Shown here one piece after another: positions 8,434 to 17,186 of a stretch of DNA of 64,000 bases. The position numbers and the translations under genes are program-made. This DNA comes from an uncultured Eubacteriales bacterium. GTDB taxonomy: Bacteria > Bacillota > Clostridia > Peptostreptococcales > Anaerovoracaceae. The number at the start of each line of letters is the position of its first letter. The stretch's first letter is position 1. The stretch spans positions 1 through 64,000 of the forward strand of contig CADCHO010000005.1 in the NCBI GenBank assembly GCA_902801255.1, written 5' to 3'. The notes below the pieces were generated by a model that made no database searches, was not told the DNA's origin, and saw only the letters and a list, made by a program, of their open reading frames with translations.

Positions 8434-9603
8434 TTATTTGCACATGCCTTCCGGATAGTTGATATATACCTTTGGTATCCTGAGATCGAAGCAGCATGTG
8501 ATCTCGTAATTGATAGTTCCGTTGATTGCTGCCAGATCGTCTGCACTGATCTCCTGATCGCCCTGCTTGCCGAGGATGACCACTTCATCTCCGAGCTTGA
8601 CATCAGGTACTGCGCTTACATCTACCATGCACTGATCCATGCAGATGTTGCCTACAACCGGGCACTTTATGCCGCCGACCAGCACGCTGATCTTGCCGCT
8701 GTTGAGTCTCGAATAACCGTCAGCATATCCGAGGCCGATCGTAGCAATCTTTGTCTCTTTCTCTGTCGATGTGAACTTGCGTCCATAGCTGACTGATGTT
8801 CCTGCCGGAACTGTCTTGAGGTTCACGATCTCTGCTTTTACTGTCATTACAGGCTTGAGATCAAGGACCTTGCCCTTGAGGTATCCCGATGGAGCGAGTC
8901 CGTAAAGAATGATTCCCGGACGGCATGCATCGAAGTGGATCTCAGGATATACCATGATCGAAGCAGAGTTAGCGCAGATCTTCTTAGGATTGAATCCTGC
9001 TGCATTCAGTTTCTCAAAGAATGCCTTGTAGTTGCTGATCTGCATTTCGGTGTACTCCCTCTGCTCTTCGTCAGCAGTCGAGAAGTGTGTAATAACACCG
9101 GCAATATTGATGCCAGGAAGTTCAGCAAACTTTTTATACTGCTCTACAGCATAGTCTCTCTCTTCGTCAGTAAATACCCTGAAACCGACTCTGCCCATAC
9201 CTGTATCAAGACCGAAAAGAACTCTTGCAGGCTCTGCGCCCTGAGCCATGACTTCATCGCTCAGCGCCTTTACATAGTCGTAGTGCATTACTCCCGGGAT
9301 CAGGTCATACTCGATAACTGTATCTACGCACTCCTTCGGTGTCAGTCCGAGGATAACGATGTTACCGTCGATACCATCCTCGCGGAGATTTATTCCCTCC
9401 TCAAGTGTAGCTACAGCAAAATTATCCACACCGTTATATTTCAGTACCTTAGCACACTCTGTAGCGCCGTGTCCGTAACCGTTCGCCTTGATAACGCCGA
9501 TCATTTTAGGACACTTCATCTGAGCTTTGATCTGCTTGACATTGTGATCGAATGCAGACATGTCGATCTCAGCCCAAACCTGTCTTAACGTCTCCTTATA
9601 CAT
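8434..9603 (-). CDS. alr: Alanine racemase
   Basis: A 389-residue PLP enzyme that makes D-alanine for peptidoglycan. The PLP lysine sits in VIKANGYGHGA near residue 39, and the catalytic tyrosine region GLGYADGYSR and the NICMDQCMVDV segment are present. AAGGAG precedes the ATG. It heads the alr-PAP2-ung run, with spacings of 9 bases and an overlap, which fits a cell-envelope operon. Confidence 0.95.
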   Translation of the reverse strand: MYKETLRQVWAEIDMSAFDHNVKQIKAQMKCPKMIGVIKANGYGHGATECAKVLKYNGVDNFAVATLEEGINLREDGIDGNIVILGLTPKECVDTVIEYDLIPGVMHYDYVKALSDEVMAQGAEPARVLFGLDTGMGRVGFRVFTDEERDYAVEQYKKFAELPGINIAGVITHFSTADEEQREYTEMQISNYKAFFEKLNAAGFNPKKICANSASIMVYPEIHFDACRPGIILYGLAPSGYLKGKVLDLKPVMTVKAEIVNLKTVPAGTSVSYGRKFTSTEKETKIATIGLGYADGYSRLNSGKISVLVGGIKCPVVGNICMDQCMVDVSAVPDVKLGDEVVILGKQGDQEISADDLAAINGTINYEITCCFDLRIPKVYINYPEGMCK

Positions 9604-9729
9604 AATTATTCTCCTTACATAAAACTGCAGTTTATAAGGTCACTAAAATTTTACTACTCAGCAATTATCATATCAAGATTCTAAAACCAGCTTGTTAACC
9701 TTCATCGCATCTTTTTGTTTCCTTCCGCC

Positions 9730-9758
9730 TTGATATGTCATGTGATCTGTGTTATCAT
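9730..9758 (+). promoter_or_regulatory. Sigma-A type promoter of the tRNA-Arg gene
   Basis: TTGATA and TATCAT are separated by exactly 17 bases and end 35 bases before the tRNA 5' end, giving a near-consensus housekeeping promoter. Confidence 0.75.
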
Positions 9759-9793
9759 ACTCGGGCACGCAGATGAAACTGCGCAATATATCT

Positions 9794-9869
9794 GTCTCTG
9801 TAGCTCAGGGGATAGAGCAACGGTTTCCTAAACCGTGTGCCGGAGGTTCGAATCCTCTCAGGGACACCA
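9794..9869 (+). tRNA. tRNA-Arg (anticodon CCU)
   Basis: The cloverleaf folds by eye. The acceptor GTCTCTG pairs with CAGGGAC, the D stem is GCTC/GAGC, and the anticodon stem is ACGGT/ACCGT with loop TTCCTAA (anticodon CCT). The T arm is GGAGG-TTCGAAT-CCTCT. The discriminator A and an encoded CCA follow. It reads the AGG codon. It is the only tRNA in the window and stands alone, with its own promoter and terminator. Confidence 0.96.
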
Positions 9870-9871
9870 CG

Positions 9872-9896
9872 ATCCGCACGATGTGCGGATTTTTTT
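9872..9896 (+). terminator. Terminator of tRNA-Arg
   Basis: ATCCGCAC-GAT-GTGCGGAT forms an 8-bp perfect stem with a three-base loop, followed immediately by six to seven T residues, starting three bases after the tRNA CCA end. Confidence 0.93.
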
Positions 9897-9950
9897 ATTG
9901 TTGAGGATTCTCACCTACGGTTCCCCTCTTCGAGGACTTGCTTCGCGTCG

Positions 9951-9970
9951 GAATCCTCTCAGGGACACCA
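9951..9970 (+). repeat. Direct repeat of the tRNA-Arg 3' end (candidate att remnant)
   Basis: GAATCCTCTCAGGGACACCA is an exact 20-bp copy of bases 9850-9869, the T-loop/acceptor end of the tRNA, placed 101 bases downstream. Repeating the 3' end of a tRNA gene is the usual mark of site-specific integration. No integrase lies nearby, and only about 80 bases separate the copies, so this is either an excision scar or a local partial duplication. Confidence 0.6.
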
Positions 9971-9974
9971 TAAC

Positions 9975-10008
9975 AAAGCCGGTCCGGAAATGATCCGGAC
10001 CGGCTTTT
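9975..10008. terminator. Strong hairpin between the tRNA repeat and the S66 peptidase gene
   Basis: AAAGCCGGTCCGGA and TCCGGACCGGCTTT form a 14-bp perfect stem with a five-base loop. Four T residues end it on the plus strand; the minus strand has a shorter T tract. It lies just past the stop of the minus-strand S66 gene and probably serves as a bidirectional terminator. Confidence 0.7.
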
Positions 10009-10017
10009 CGTTACTTA

Positions 10018-10857
10018 TTATTCCATGAAGCTCATTTTTTCACCGATAATGATCGCCTTTGAATCGTGGCCGTGTCCTATCTCTTTGGTGACCGCCACAG
10101 GCAGCTTGTCATCTATATGCATTTTCAGAAGGTCGAAGACCGTCATCTCCGGGTTTGACTTTTCGTAATTGGTAAACGTACCCAGCAGCACTCCTGCGAC
10201 CTGATCGAACACACCGATGTGCTCCAGTTGAGCAAACAGGGTTGCGATCTGTCCTGAACCTCCGCCTAACGATTCCAGAAGCAGTATCTTCCCATGCATG
10301 TCAGGCCAGTATTTTGTTCCTGCAAGTTTTGTAAAACACCTTATATTACCGCCTACTACGACGCCTTCCATACAGTTTCCCTGAAGGAAGTTGTAGCTGA
10401 TGCCAAACAGGCTATTAGTATCTCCGGCCAGATAATCTCCGAATCTCTTTCTTTGCAGTTGGGATTCTGAGCCGGTCATATTCCTGATCTGCCAGAGCAC
10501 CGATGGCTTGCCGGTCATTGTATAGATCGCATTGATCACCGTCGTAAGGTCGCTGTATCCCCAGAAAGTCTTATCCGAATTTGTAATCACATCAAAATCC
10601 AGATATTTCAGCACTCCGTTTGCCAGATCTCCTCCGGATATATCATAGATCGCAGCGATCGAGTCATCTTTGTAAAACTTCATGAGATCAGCTGCGCGCT
10701 CCTCGTCAGTACCGCTGAAATCATCGGTCTGCGCATAAATGTGCGCAGCGGATACAGTCTCTGCGCCAAGCTCCCTGAGCACATTTACGAGTTCATCTAT
10801 TCTCTTTTTATACTCCGGGTTCAGCCCGTTCGAACATGCTGAGATTCCTGCTTTCAT
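10018..10857 (-). CDS. S66-family LD-carboxypeptidase-like protein
   Basis: A 279-residue protein of the S66 serine peptidase family (LdcA/MccF), cytoplasmic by lack of a signal. The core is AIYDISGGDLANGVLKYLDFD followed by the nucleophile elbow GYSDLT, and a C-terminal EIGHGHDSKAIIIG carrying the usual His. LdcA removes the terminal D-Ala of tetrapeptides in murein recycling, and MccF cleaves peptide-nucleotide antibiotics; the sequence does not tell these apart. It is slightly shorter than typical members (about 300 residues). It begins 26 bases after the GH13 gene stop. Confidence 0.8.
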   Translation of the reverse strand: MKAGISACSNGLNPEYKKRIDELVNVLRELGAETVSAAHIYAQTDDFSGTDEERAADLMKFYKDDSIAAIYDISGGDLANGVLKYLDFDVITNSDKTFWGYSDLTTVINAIYTMTGKPSVLWQIRNMTGSESQLQRKRFGDYLAGDTNSLFGISYNFLQGNCMEGVVVGGNIRCFTKLAGTKYWPDMHGKILLLESLGGGSGQIATLFAQLEHIGVFDQVAGVLLGTFTNYEKSNPEMTVFDLLKMHIDDKLPVAVTKEIGHGHDSKAIIIGEKMSFME

Positions 10858-10883
10858 TGGTTCCGTTAATTGTTCCTTTCCGA

Positions 10884-12488
10884 TTATTTATGAGTGAAAA
10901 CCGCTATGCTGTAAGCCGGCATGGTTAGTGAACCGTTCTTATAGGTGATGTTCTCATCATTTGCACACAGCTTCTCAGCCAGTCTGAAGCCCCTCCCGGA
11001 TTTCGGAAGTTTCTTTTCAGCCGGCTGATCGCCCAGGTTCATTACAATCAGCAAGTCATCCTCATTCTCGCTCCTTCTGAAAAACGCCGCTGTTTTATAG
11101 TCACAGAGAGAGTCAGCTTTTTCAGTCACACCTCTTGCGATTACCGGATATGTATTTCTTATCCGGATGACATCCCTGAACCAGTTACAGATGGATCGTT
11201 TATCCTTTATCTGATCTGCCAGCGGAGGAAACTTCATCTGTATTTCATCCATTCCCGGCGGACCTGCACACATATCCTGATCGTACGGATCATCGCTCCA
11301 GTACATCGGTGCCCGTCTGTTTTCGTCCCTGCCTGCACCGTCCATTCCGATCTCTTCACCGTAATAGACAAAAGCATTGCCGGTCATGAACAGATTCATG
11401 GCATACGCCATCTTGATAACAGAGCCGCTGTCACCGGGATAGTAAGATGCGCTTCTGTTCATGTCGTGATTCGTATAGAAAGGAGCACCCACATAGCCGG
11501 GATTTGCCTTGCTGTATGCTTCTTCAGCCCACACCATGCCCTCGACATATTCTGACGCGCTGCAGTTTCCGTTAAGAGTTTTCGCGATAAGACCTCTTTC
11601 ACTTGCAAAAGGAAAGTCAAAGAGCGAATCGATTCCGCTTGTGTACAGAGAAGCAATCGTGTCACTGTCGGTCCATGCCTCTCCTACAATATAGCAGTCC
11701 GGATCCATACCGTGCGCGGACTCATTCAGAAAGCGCAGAAATTCAGTATTTGCATCCCGGTTGTCTGTATAGTATGACATTACCGCATCAAGCCTGAACC
11801 CATCGACGCCCTTGCCGATCCAGAACGTCATTATGTCGCGTATCTCAGATCTCACAGCATCGCTGCTGAGATTCAGTTCGGGCATTTCCGACCAGAACCT
11901 CGACTCGTAGTACCATTCAGTTCCTTCAATATGAGTGTATCCCTCCAGTGCTTCCCTGGAGAAATTGTAATAATCGTAATACTTGCAATATGACGTGTCA
12001 GGCTCCCAGCCTGAAGGGAGCTCGTGCAGATAATCTGACGCCGCTTTAAACCATGCATGCTCGTCTGATGTGTGGTTCAGCACAAGGTCCATATAAACCC
12101 GGATGTCTTTTTCATGGCACTCCTTCAGAAGAGTTTCATAATCTTCAATAGTACCGAATGTAGGATCAATGGCGTAATAATCATCAACATCATACTTATG
12201 ATATGTCGCTGACGGATGCACAGGCGTAAGCCAGATCGCATCAAAGCCGAGATCCTCAATGTAATCCAGTTTGGACCTGATGCCGTTAAGATCGCCTATA
12301 CCGTCACCATTTGAGTCGCAGAAGGACGAAACAAATATCTCATAGGTAGTACGGTACTTATCATTACTGTCACGACCGGTGCCGGAAGTCTTCCCCGCTC
12401 TGCACCCTGACAGTAGCAGTAACAGGCAAATAATTATGCACGCCAGCCTCCGCAAGCTATTGTTTTCCATCCAGCGTTTCGCTGACAT
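10884..12488 (-). CDS. Alpha-amylase family (GH13) lipoprotein
   Basis: A 534-residue secreted glycoside hydrolase anchored as a lipoprotein. The signal ends in LLLLSGC, with the lipid-bearing Cys at residue 29. The GH13 regions are in order: DLVLNHTSD, GFRLDAVMS (nucleophile Asp234), YIVGEAWTD (acid/base Glu270) and YTNHDMNRS (Asp342). It should cut alpha-1,4 glucans or maltodextrins at the cell surface. GAGGG lies six bases before the ATG, inside the end of the upstream gene, which it overlaps by 32 bases. An internal Met at 12470 is an alternative start. Confidence 0.9.
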   Translation of the reverse strand: MSAKRWMENNSLRRLACIIICLLLLLSGCRAGKTSGTGRDSNDKYRTTYEIFVSSFCDSNGDGIGDLNGIRSKLDYIEDLGFDAIWLTPVHPSATYHKYDVDDYYAIDPTFGTIEDYETLLKECHEKDIRVYMDLVLNHTSDEHAWFKAASDYLHELPSGWEPDTSYCKYYDYYNFSREALEGYTHIEGTEWYYESRFWSEMPELNLSSDAVRSEIRDIMTFWIGKGVDGFRLDAVMSYYTDNRDANTEFLRFLNESAHGMDPDCYIVGEAWTDSDTIASLYTSGIDSLFDFPFASERGLIAKTLNGNCSASEYVEGMVWAEEAYSKANPGYVGAPFYTNHDMNRSASYYPGDSGSVIKMAYAMNLFMTGNAFVYYGEEIGMDGAGRDENRRAPMYWSDDPYDQDMCAGPPGMDEIQMKFPPLADQIKDKRSICNWFRDVIRIRNTYPVIARGVTEKADSLCDYKTAAFFRRSENEDDLLIVMNLGDQPAEKKLPKSGRGFRLAEKLCANDENITYKNGSLTMPAYSIAVFTHK

Positions 12489-12801
12489 AATATGCCCTCA
12501 CTATACCTTCGGTTATCAGCACGGATTCCTGATGAAAAAAAGTGCAGAGATCCTTCGCGATCTCACCGACAATGTTCTTATCCGCATCGATCAGAGTAAG
12601 CACCAGTGTAGTTTCTCTTGTATATTCCCCGTTCTCATGGATGTATCCGCCCTCTTCAACACCAAAGGAAAACGGAGTGTTATATCCATAGCAGACATTC
12701 CTCAGAACGCTGACATACTTTTCTGTCTCCATCAGTTGCTTTTTTTCTACCGAATCATTCAGGCCCACATATATCTTGGTCTCAGTCATTATGTCTTTCA
12801 T
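12457..12801 (-). CDS. Small conserved-looking hypothetical protein (DUF3574-like?)
   Basis: The 114-residue product starts MKDIMTETKIYVGLND; GAAGGAT precedes it. The layout is an N-terminal strand IYVGLND, a central PFSFGVEEGGYIHENGEYTRETTLVL and a C-terminal FHQESVLITEGIVRAYYVSE. This resembles the general plan of DUF3574, but I am not certain of the family. It overlaps the GH13 gene by 32 bases and begins one base after the flavoprotein stop, so the three are co-transcribed. No function can be assigned. Confidence 0.6.
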   Translation of the reverse strand: MKDIMTETKIYVGLNDSVEKKQLMETEKYVSVLRNVCYGYNTPFSFGVEEGGYIHENGEYTRETTLVLTLIDADKNIVGEIAKDLCTFFHQESVLITEGIVRAYYVSETLDGKQ

Positions 12802-12802
12802 T

Positions 12803-13972
12803 TTAAATATCCTTCGTGAACATGTCTTTTGGTTTAATGCCGTTTTTTCTGGATGTACGGTTCCAGTTTGTATTGGCAATCCACACATACAGCCAGCGCG
12901 GGAATGCAAACGGTTCTGCATAAATGTCCGCCATGGCTTCAGTATTGTCTATTGATTGTACCAGACGGTCCATTCCCTGAGATGCCTTTTTCGTTGTCCC
13001 TCGCCTGAATGGGATCACATCCATCAGTGTCCCCATCAGTTCCCCGGCGCTGACTCCGAGCCCGCCGCAGTATTCATGGCCCGACTTTGCGCACCATTGT
13101 TTCACGGCGCCGAACAGGTTATCCAGCTGGCTGCTTTCGTACAGCCCCATATTGGCAAGCAGGTAGACCTGCTTCGATCCCATGCTGCTCCGCTCCATCC
13201 TTTCCATCAGCTTTATGACCTGTGATGGCAGTCCGTCTACATAAAGCGGAACGCACAGGACTATGATCTGCGACTCATCCAGGATGTTTATCAGTCTGTC
13301 AGGGTCATTCATATATGTCCTGAGATCAATGATCTCATTGTCTCTTTTGAGCCGGCCGGTCAGCGCACGTGCCAGCTTTGCAGAATTGCCGTCAATATTG
13401 CGCATGCTTCCATTGAGAAGCATGACTTTTCCTGAGTCAGCTTTCCCCGGTCTCTCAGGCAGCTCCTGTGCCGGTACCGCTGTGTCATCATCACACACCC
13501 TGAAGATCACGTCCTTCACATGCCCGCGAATGTTGGTGCATACCGCCCTGGCATACTTTGCTGCGCTCTCCTTCTCGTCATCTGTAAGTGACGGCCCGTA
13601 GAAGATGAATGTGAAAGGCTTGTCCTCGTCGAAGCGTTTCTTATGGTGTGTCTCGCCCTTTGTGATCTCAAACTGAGGGAGCACATATCCGAGGCATCGG
13701 TCAAACACCCCTTTGACGGATCCCGAAAAACCGCCGTATGTGTATCTGCTTATAACGGTTACTTCTCCGGCCTGATGGATAAGGCTGCCCATGTTCTCAT
13801 ACCCGTCGTGGATCGCGCATCTGCCCGGAGTCCTGTTCCAGCAGGAGAAGCAGCCTATGCAGGGATGGATGCTGCCGTTATCCGACACGACGTTCCAGCC
13901 GTCGTAGTCGCTGCTGATCTTCTCCCACGCTGCCGTGTCCAGATCCTGTATAACAAGATTCTTTTTAGCCAT
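12803..13972 (-). CDS. Two-domain flavodoxin / NADPH-dependent FMN reductase-like protein
   Basis: A 389-residue protein with two flavodoxin-like halves. The first contains HPCIGCFSCWNRTPGRC near residues 37-53, a motif of iron-sulfur flavoproteins and FMN reductases. The second starts near 185 with VMLLNGSMRNIDGNSAKLA, the FMN phosphate-binding loop, and ends with WIANTNWNRTSRKNG. The ATG at 13972 is preferred because GAGGG is nine bases upstream; the ATG six bases further up is too close. Likely a cytoplasmic electron carrier or quinone/flavin reductase of unknown partner. Confidence 0.7.
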   Translation of the reverse strand: MAKKNLVIQDLDTAAWEKISSDYDGWNVVSDNGSIHPCIGCFSCWNRTPGRCAIHDGYENMGSLIHQAGEVTVISRYTYGGFSGSVKGVFDRCLGYVLPQFEITKGETHHKKRFDEDKPFTFIFYGPSLTDDEKESAAKYARAVCTNIRGHVKDVIFRVCDDDTAVPAQELPERPGKADSGKVMLLNGSMRNIDGNSAKLARALTGRLKRDNEIIDLRTYMNDPDRLINILDESQIIVLCVPLYVDGLPSQVIKLMERMERSSMGSKQVYLLANMGLYESSQLDNLFGAVKQWCAKSGHEYCGGLGVSAGELMGTLMDVIPFRRGTTKKASQGMDRLVQSIDNTEAMADIYAEPFAFPRWLYVWIANTNWNRTSRKNGIKPKDMFTKDI

Positions 13973-13992
13973 AGCCATATACCCTCTTTTAC

Positions 13993-14020
13993 AAAAGGAC
14001 CCGCCTGTGAGACGGGTCCT
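13993..14020 (-). terminator. Terminator of the panE-like gene
   Basis: On the minus strand AGGACCCG and CGGGTCCT pair with a nine-base loop and are followed by TTTTG. It ends transcription of the ketopantoate-reductase-like gene ahead of the flavoprotein gene. Confidence 0.8.
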
Positions 14021-14038
14021 CATCACATACTTTATTAT

Positions 14039-15055
14039 CTATTTATAGAATTCCTCGAAGAACTGTATGTTAGCCAGCATAGGTTTCAGTTCCCCGTCCT
14101 GCTCCTTCTTTATGATCTCTACTATTCTGTCGTTGACCGGTGTAGGCACTCCGTATTTTTTACCCCATTCGCAGACGACCCCGTTGATCGCGTCGACTTC
14201 GCAAGGCTTGCCCTTCTGAAGATCCTGAAGCATCGAAGGCACTATACCGAAGTGTTTCTTCATGGCTATCGGCACCAGTATCTCGGCGAATTTCTGCTTT
14301 GCCTTGTTGTTGTAGTCAAATAGTTTTGTAATGTCTTTTCCCTGTACAGGCGCGAATTCCACTCCGCCTGCTCGTGCTACATCGATGCATTCCTTCATGC
14401 ACCTGACTGCAACTTTCCTCGCAGGTTTCCATCCTGCCACATTGCCGAACGTTCCGCCTATTACGGTACCGAGACCGGAATATGTAGCATTTATAAGGAG
14501 CTTCGACCAGCGCGCACCGAGCAGATTGTCTTCGATGTCAACAGGGCACATGTTCTCGAGCACTCCCTTGACCTTATTAAGGCTGTCTTCGGATATACCC
14601 TTCATGCCTCCCATGTGGAACGACAGGCTGTCAGGGTCACTTGTGAGCTCGCAGACACCCGGCTCCGTCATGGTGGCACCCCATTCAACGGTGCATCCGA
14701 TCGTTCTGTCTTCTCCTACGATCTCTGCAATTCCCGGTTCAGGTATACCGTTCTGCAGCGTTACTATCACGCCGTCATCTGCCAGCATAGGCTTGAGCAT
14801 GGTGACGACTTCAGGGTTGTGAAGCTGCTTAGTCATCAGAAAGATGATGTCATACGGACCTTTCATCTGATCAGGAAGGATAGCATTGACAGGAGTCATG
14901 AAATTTACAGTTCCTGTTATATGCGCCCCGTTTTTCTGAAGGGCTTCAACATGCTTTACATTGCGATTAACCAGTTCTATCGGGAACCCGCTTTTTGTAA
15001 GATACGCTCCGAGTATGGTGCCGAGCGAACCGGCGCCATAAATTGCACATTTCAT
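14039..15055 (-). CDS. Ketopantoate reductase family protein (2-dehydropantoate 2-reductase-like)
   Basis: A 338-residue NAD(P)-dependent dehydrogenase. The Rossmann motif IYGAGSLGTILGAYL is at the N-terminus. TLQNGIPEP, TVEWGATMTEPGVC and the C-terminal ApbA/PanE helical domain with SMLQDLQKGKPCEVDAINGVV follow. The last matches the PanE active-site region PSM.QD...G...E.D.. with its catalytic Lys and Asp/Glu. Classical PanE makes pantoate for coenzyme A, but many clostridial paralogues act on other 2-oxoacids, so panE is not assigned. AGGAGG precedes the start. It is 31 bases downstream of the PP2C gene. Confidence 0.8.
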   Translation of the reverse strand: MKCAIYGAGSLGTILGAYLTKSGFPIELVNRNVKHVEALQKNGAHITGTVNFMTPVNAILPDQMKGPYDIIFLMTKQLHNPEVVTMLKPMLADDGVIVTLQNGIPEPGIAEIVGEDRTIGCTVEWGATMTEPGVCELTSDPDSLSFHMGGMKGISEDSLNKVKGVLENMCPVDIEDNLLGARWSKLLINATYSGLGTVIGGTFGNVAGWKPARKVAVRCMKECIDVARAGGVEFAPVQGKDITKLFDYNNKAKQKFAEILVPIAMKKHFGIVPSMLQDLQKGKPCEVDAINGVVCEWGKKYGVPTPVNDRIVEIIKKEQDGELKPMLANIQFFEEFYK

Positions 15056-15086
15056 TCCGCTTACCTCCTATCCCTTGATATCCTTT

Positions 15087-17162
15087 TTATGCTTCCTGAG
15101 GGCCGTTGTATCTGAAGCCTATCATGGTTATATCATCAAACTGCTTAGCTTCCCCGACAAATTCATCCTGATCAGCTTTGACGCCCTGAAGCAGGCCTTC
15201 CATAGAGGCATCCTTGTATAAATTGAGAGCCTTCAGCGCGCGTCCAAGGCCGTATTCCTCTTCATTAACATTGATGGCATCAGGGATACCGTCAGTATAA
15301 ACATACAGACAGTCGCCCGGATCCAGATGCATCATGTAGCTTTCGTATGTCATGTCTTTCATCGCTCCGAGTGGAAGCCGGTGCTTATCCTTGAAGATCT
15401 TATAGTCCTCACCCTTTCTCATCAGCATCGGGTACTCATGGCCCGCGTTAAGACACTTCATATCACCGGTAGACAGATCGATTATGCCTATCCAGACTGT
15501 AACAAACATGTTCAGCTCGTTTCCTTCACAGAGCTCGTTATTGACCCTGAAGCATATCTCTTCCGGCTCAAGCCCGGCTTCGGCAAGACCCCTGATAGCA
15601 GTCTTGCTGCGCATCATGAACAGCGCAGCCGGAATACCCTTGTCCGAAACATCGGCGATTACCAGTGCCATCCTGTCCGGTCCGACAAAGAAGAAATCGT
15701 AAAAATCACCCCCGACCTCTCTTGCCGGATCCATAGTCGCGAAAAGCTCGAATCCGGTGTGGTTGAAGGTAAAGTTCTTAGGAAGAGCCGCATCCTGTAT
15801 GTTGTGTGCCAGAAGGAGCTCCTGCTCCATCCGCTTCTCAGCTGCAGAGATGTATCCCTTCAGAACATCTACCGTAAGATTGATGTCATCGGATAATGAA
15901 GCAAATTCAGACGATGAATAGACGTCTACCTTTTCATTCAGGTTACCTTCAGTTATCCTGTTCAGCGACATATTTACCCGCAGCAGCTTATCTACCACTA
16001 TGTTCTGAACCAGCAGAGCTATCAGCACATATATTACTGTAAAGAACAATATATCTGCCAGCATGGTCTCGTAAGCCTGGATGTCGCGCCCTCCATAGAC
16101 CTCCCGTTTCGGAATCTGTGTAAATACCGTAAGACCATCTTTTGTGACCCTTTTCAGACAATATGATTTATCTCCGTAAATATTGGCAAAAAAGTACTCT
16201 TTAGGGCCATGAGTCATTATAAGTTCTTCGATTTCATCATTGTAGTATTTATCGAAATTGGTACCCGCTATCAGTTCTCCGTTCTCGTCGAGCACAGCAA
16301 AAGTACCTTCCAGTCCCACAAAATGTGTGTAGTTATTGGTGTGGCCGCCGCGTTCCTGTATCCACATGACGGAATTTCCTATATCACGTGACGCAGCTGC
16401 GAGATCTACTTTTGCATCCTGCAGCGCAGCCGCAGACTGCATGGAATAATTGAAACCGAAATTTGTCAGCAGTACAAATACAGTAACACCGAACATCCAT
16501 GTCTGGAACTTATTCGATACCGGCACCTCGCTTGGGGGTATCGCTTTAAAAGGACTATGCAGTTCTCCAAGGCTCTTTTTTATTGCTACAGAGCATAACA
16601 TGAGTCCAATCCCGCTGAAGAGTATCATAGGTACAGAACATATCCTTACGACCTCAAAGGCTACCCTCATGTCTTCTCTGTGCGTCAGGAACACAACATA
16701 CATATGGAAAACTTCGATCACCGAGCCCATGAAGAAAGCATACGCGATCGAAGGCTTTTTCCCTTTGAAAATGAATTTGTTCAGGAATGCTGCGAAAAAG
16801 CCTGCCAGGCATGTAGAAATACTGCAGGCGACAGTCGTGTAGGCGCCGACACCGAAGCTGGTACCCACGATGTAACGCTCGGTTCCGCCTATAAGGCCTG
16901 CAATAATGCCTGATACCGGATCAAAGAACAGTCCCGCTGCCATCGGTCCAAGGTCACGGACATTGAGCACCATATTCCCGAAGTCTATCCCGAAGTGCGT
17001 CGAAAATACAGAAAGGAGGCCGTAAAGGAAACCAAGTCCTATCCTGTCGCCAATGCTGAGCTCCCTGTCGCGCAAAGCTTTCCACAGTAAAAATGTCAAT
17101 GCCACATAAGCACCTGTGATCAATGACATTTTGGCAATCATTTCAAGCATCCCTGTAATCAT
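15087..17162 (-). CDS. Membrane sensor SpoIIE-type PP2C phosphatase
   Basis: A 691-residue signalling protein. Residues 1-210 are the 5TM-5TMR_LYT membrane module, seen as NVRDLGPMAAGLFFDP and GLIGGTERYIVGTSFGVGAY. A likely extracellular sensor (about 245-365) and another membrane helix precede a HAMP-like linker (about 390-445). The C-terminal 210 residues are a PP2C phosphatase with DPAREVGGDFYDFF, ADVSDKGIPAALFM and YTDGIPDA, which carry the metal-binding Asp residues. Such proteins dephosphorylate anti-sigma-factor antagonists; none is encoded next to it. The exact start is uncertain because GGAG lies very near the first ATG. Confidence 0.88.
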   Translation of the reverse strand: MITGMLEMIAKMSLITGAYVALTFLLWKALRDRELSIGDRIGLGFLYGLLSVFSTHFGIDFGNMVLNVRDLGPMAAGLFFDPVSGIIAGLIGGTERYIVGTSFGVGAYTTVACSISTCLAGFFAAFLNKFIFKGKKPSIAYAFFMGSVIEVFHMYVVFLTHREDMRVAFEVVRICSVPMILFSGIGLMLCSVAIKKSLGELHSPFKAIPPSEVPVSNKFQTWMFGVTVFVLLTNFGFNYSMQSAAALQDAKVDLAAASRDIGNSVMWIQERGGHTNNYTHFVGLEGTFAVLDENGELIAGTNFDKYYNDEIEELIMTHGPKEYFFANIYGDKSYCLKRVTKDGLTVFTQIPKREVYGGRDIQAYETMLADILFFTVIYVLIALLVQNIVVDKLLRVNMSLNRITEGNLNEKVDVYSSSEFASLSDDINLTVDVLKGYISAAEKRMEQELLLAHNIQDAALPKNFTFNHTGFELFATMDPAREVGGDFYDFFFVGPDRMALVIADVSDKGIPAALFMMRSKTAIRGLAEAGLEPEEICFRVNNELCEGNELNMFVTVWIGIIDLSTGDMKCLNAGHEYPMLMRKGEDYKIFKDKHRLPLGAMKDMTYESYMMHLDPGDCLYVYTDGIPDAINVNEEEYGLGRALKALNLYKDASMEGLLQGVKADQDEFVGEAKQFDDITMIGFRYNGPQEA

Positions 17163-17186
17163 TCTCCGGTTAAGTCCCTGTCCTTT

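Noticed and set aside
9901..9950. Possible second, degenerate tRNA between the two 20-bp repeats
   Set aside because: The 50 bases upstream of the second copy do not form D or anticodon arms, so only the 3' end is duplicated.
9794..9970. Prophage or genomic island at the tRNA-Arg gene
   Set aside because: Only about 80 bases lie between the repeat copies and no integrase, excisionase or phage gene is present on either side.
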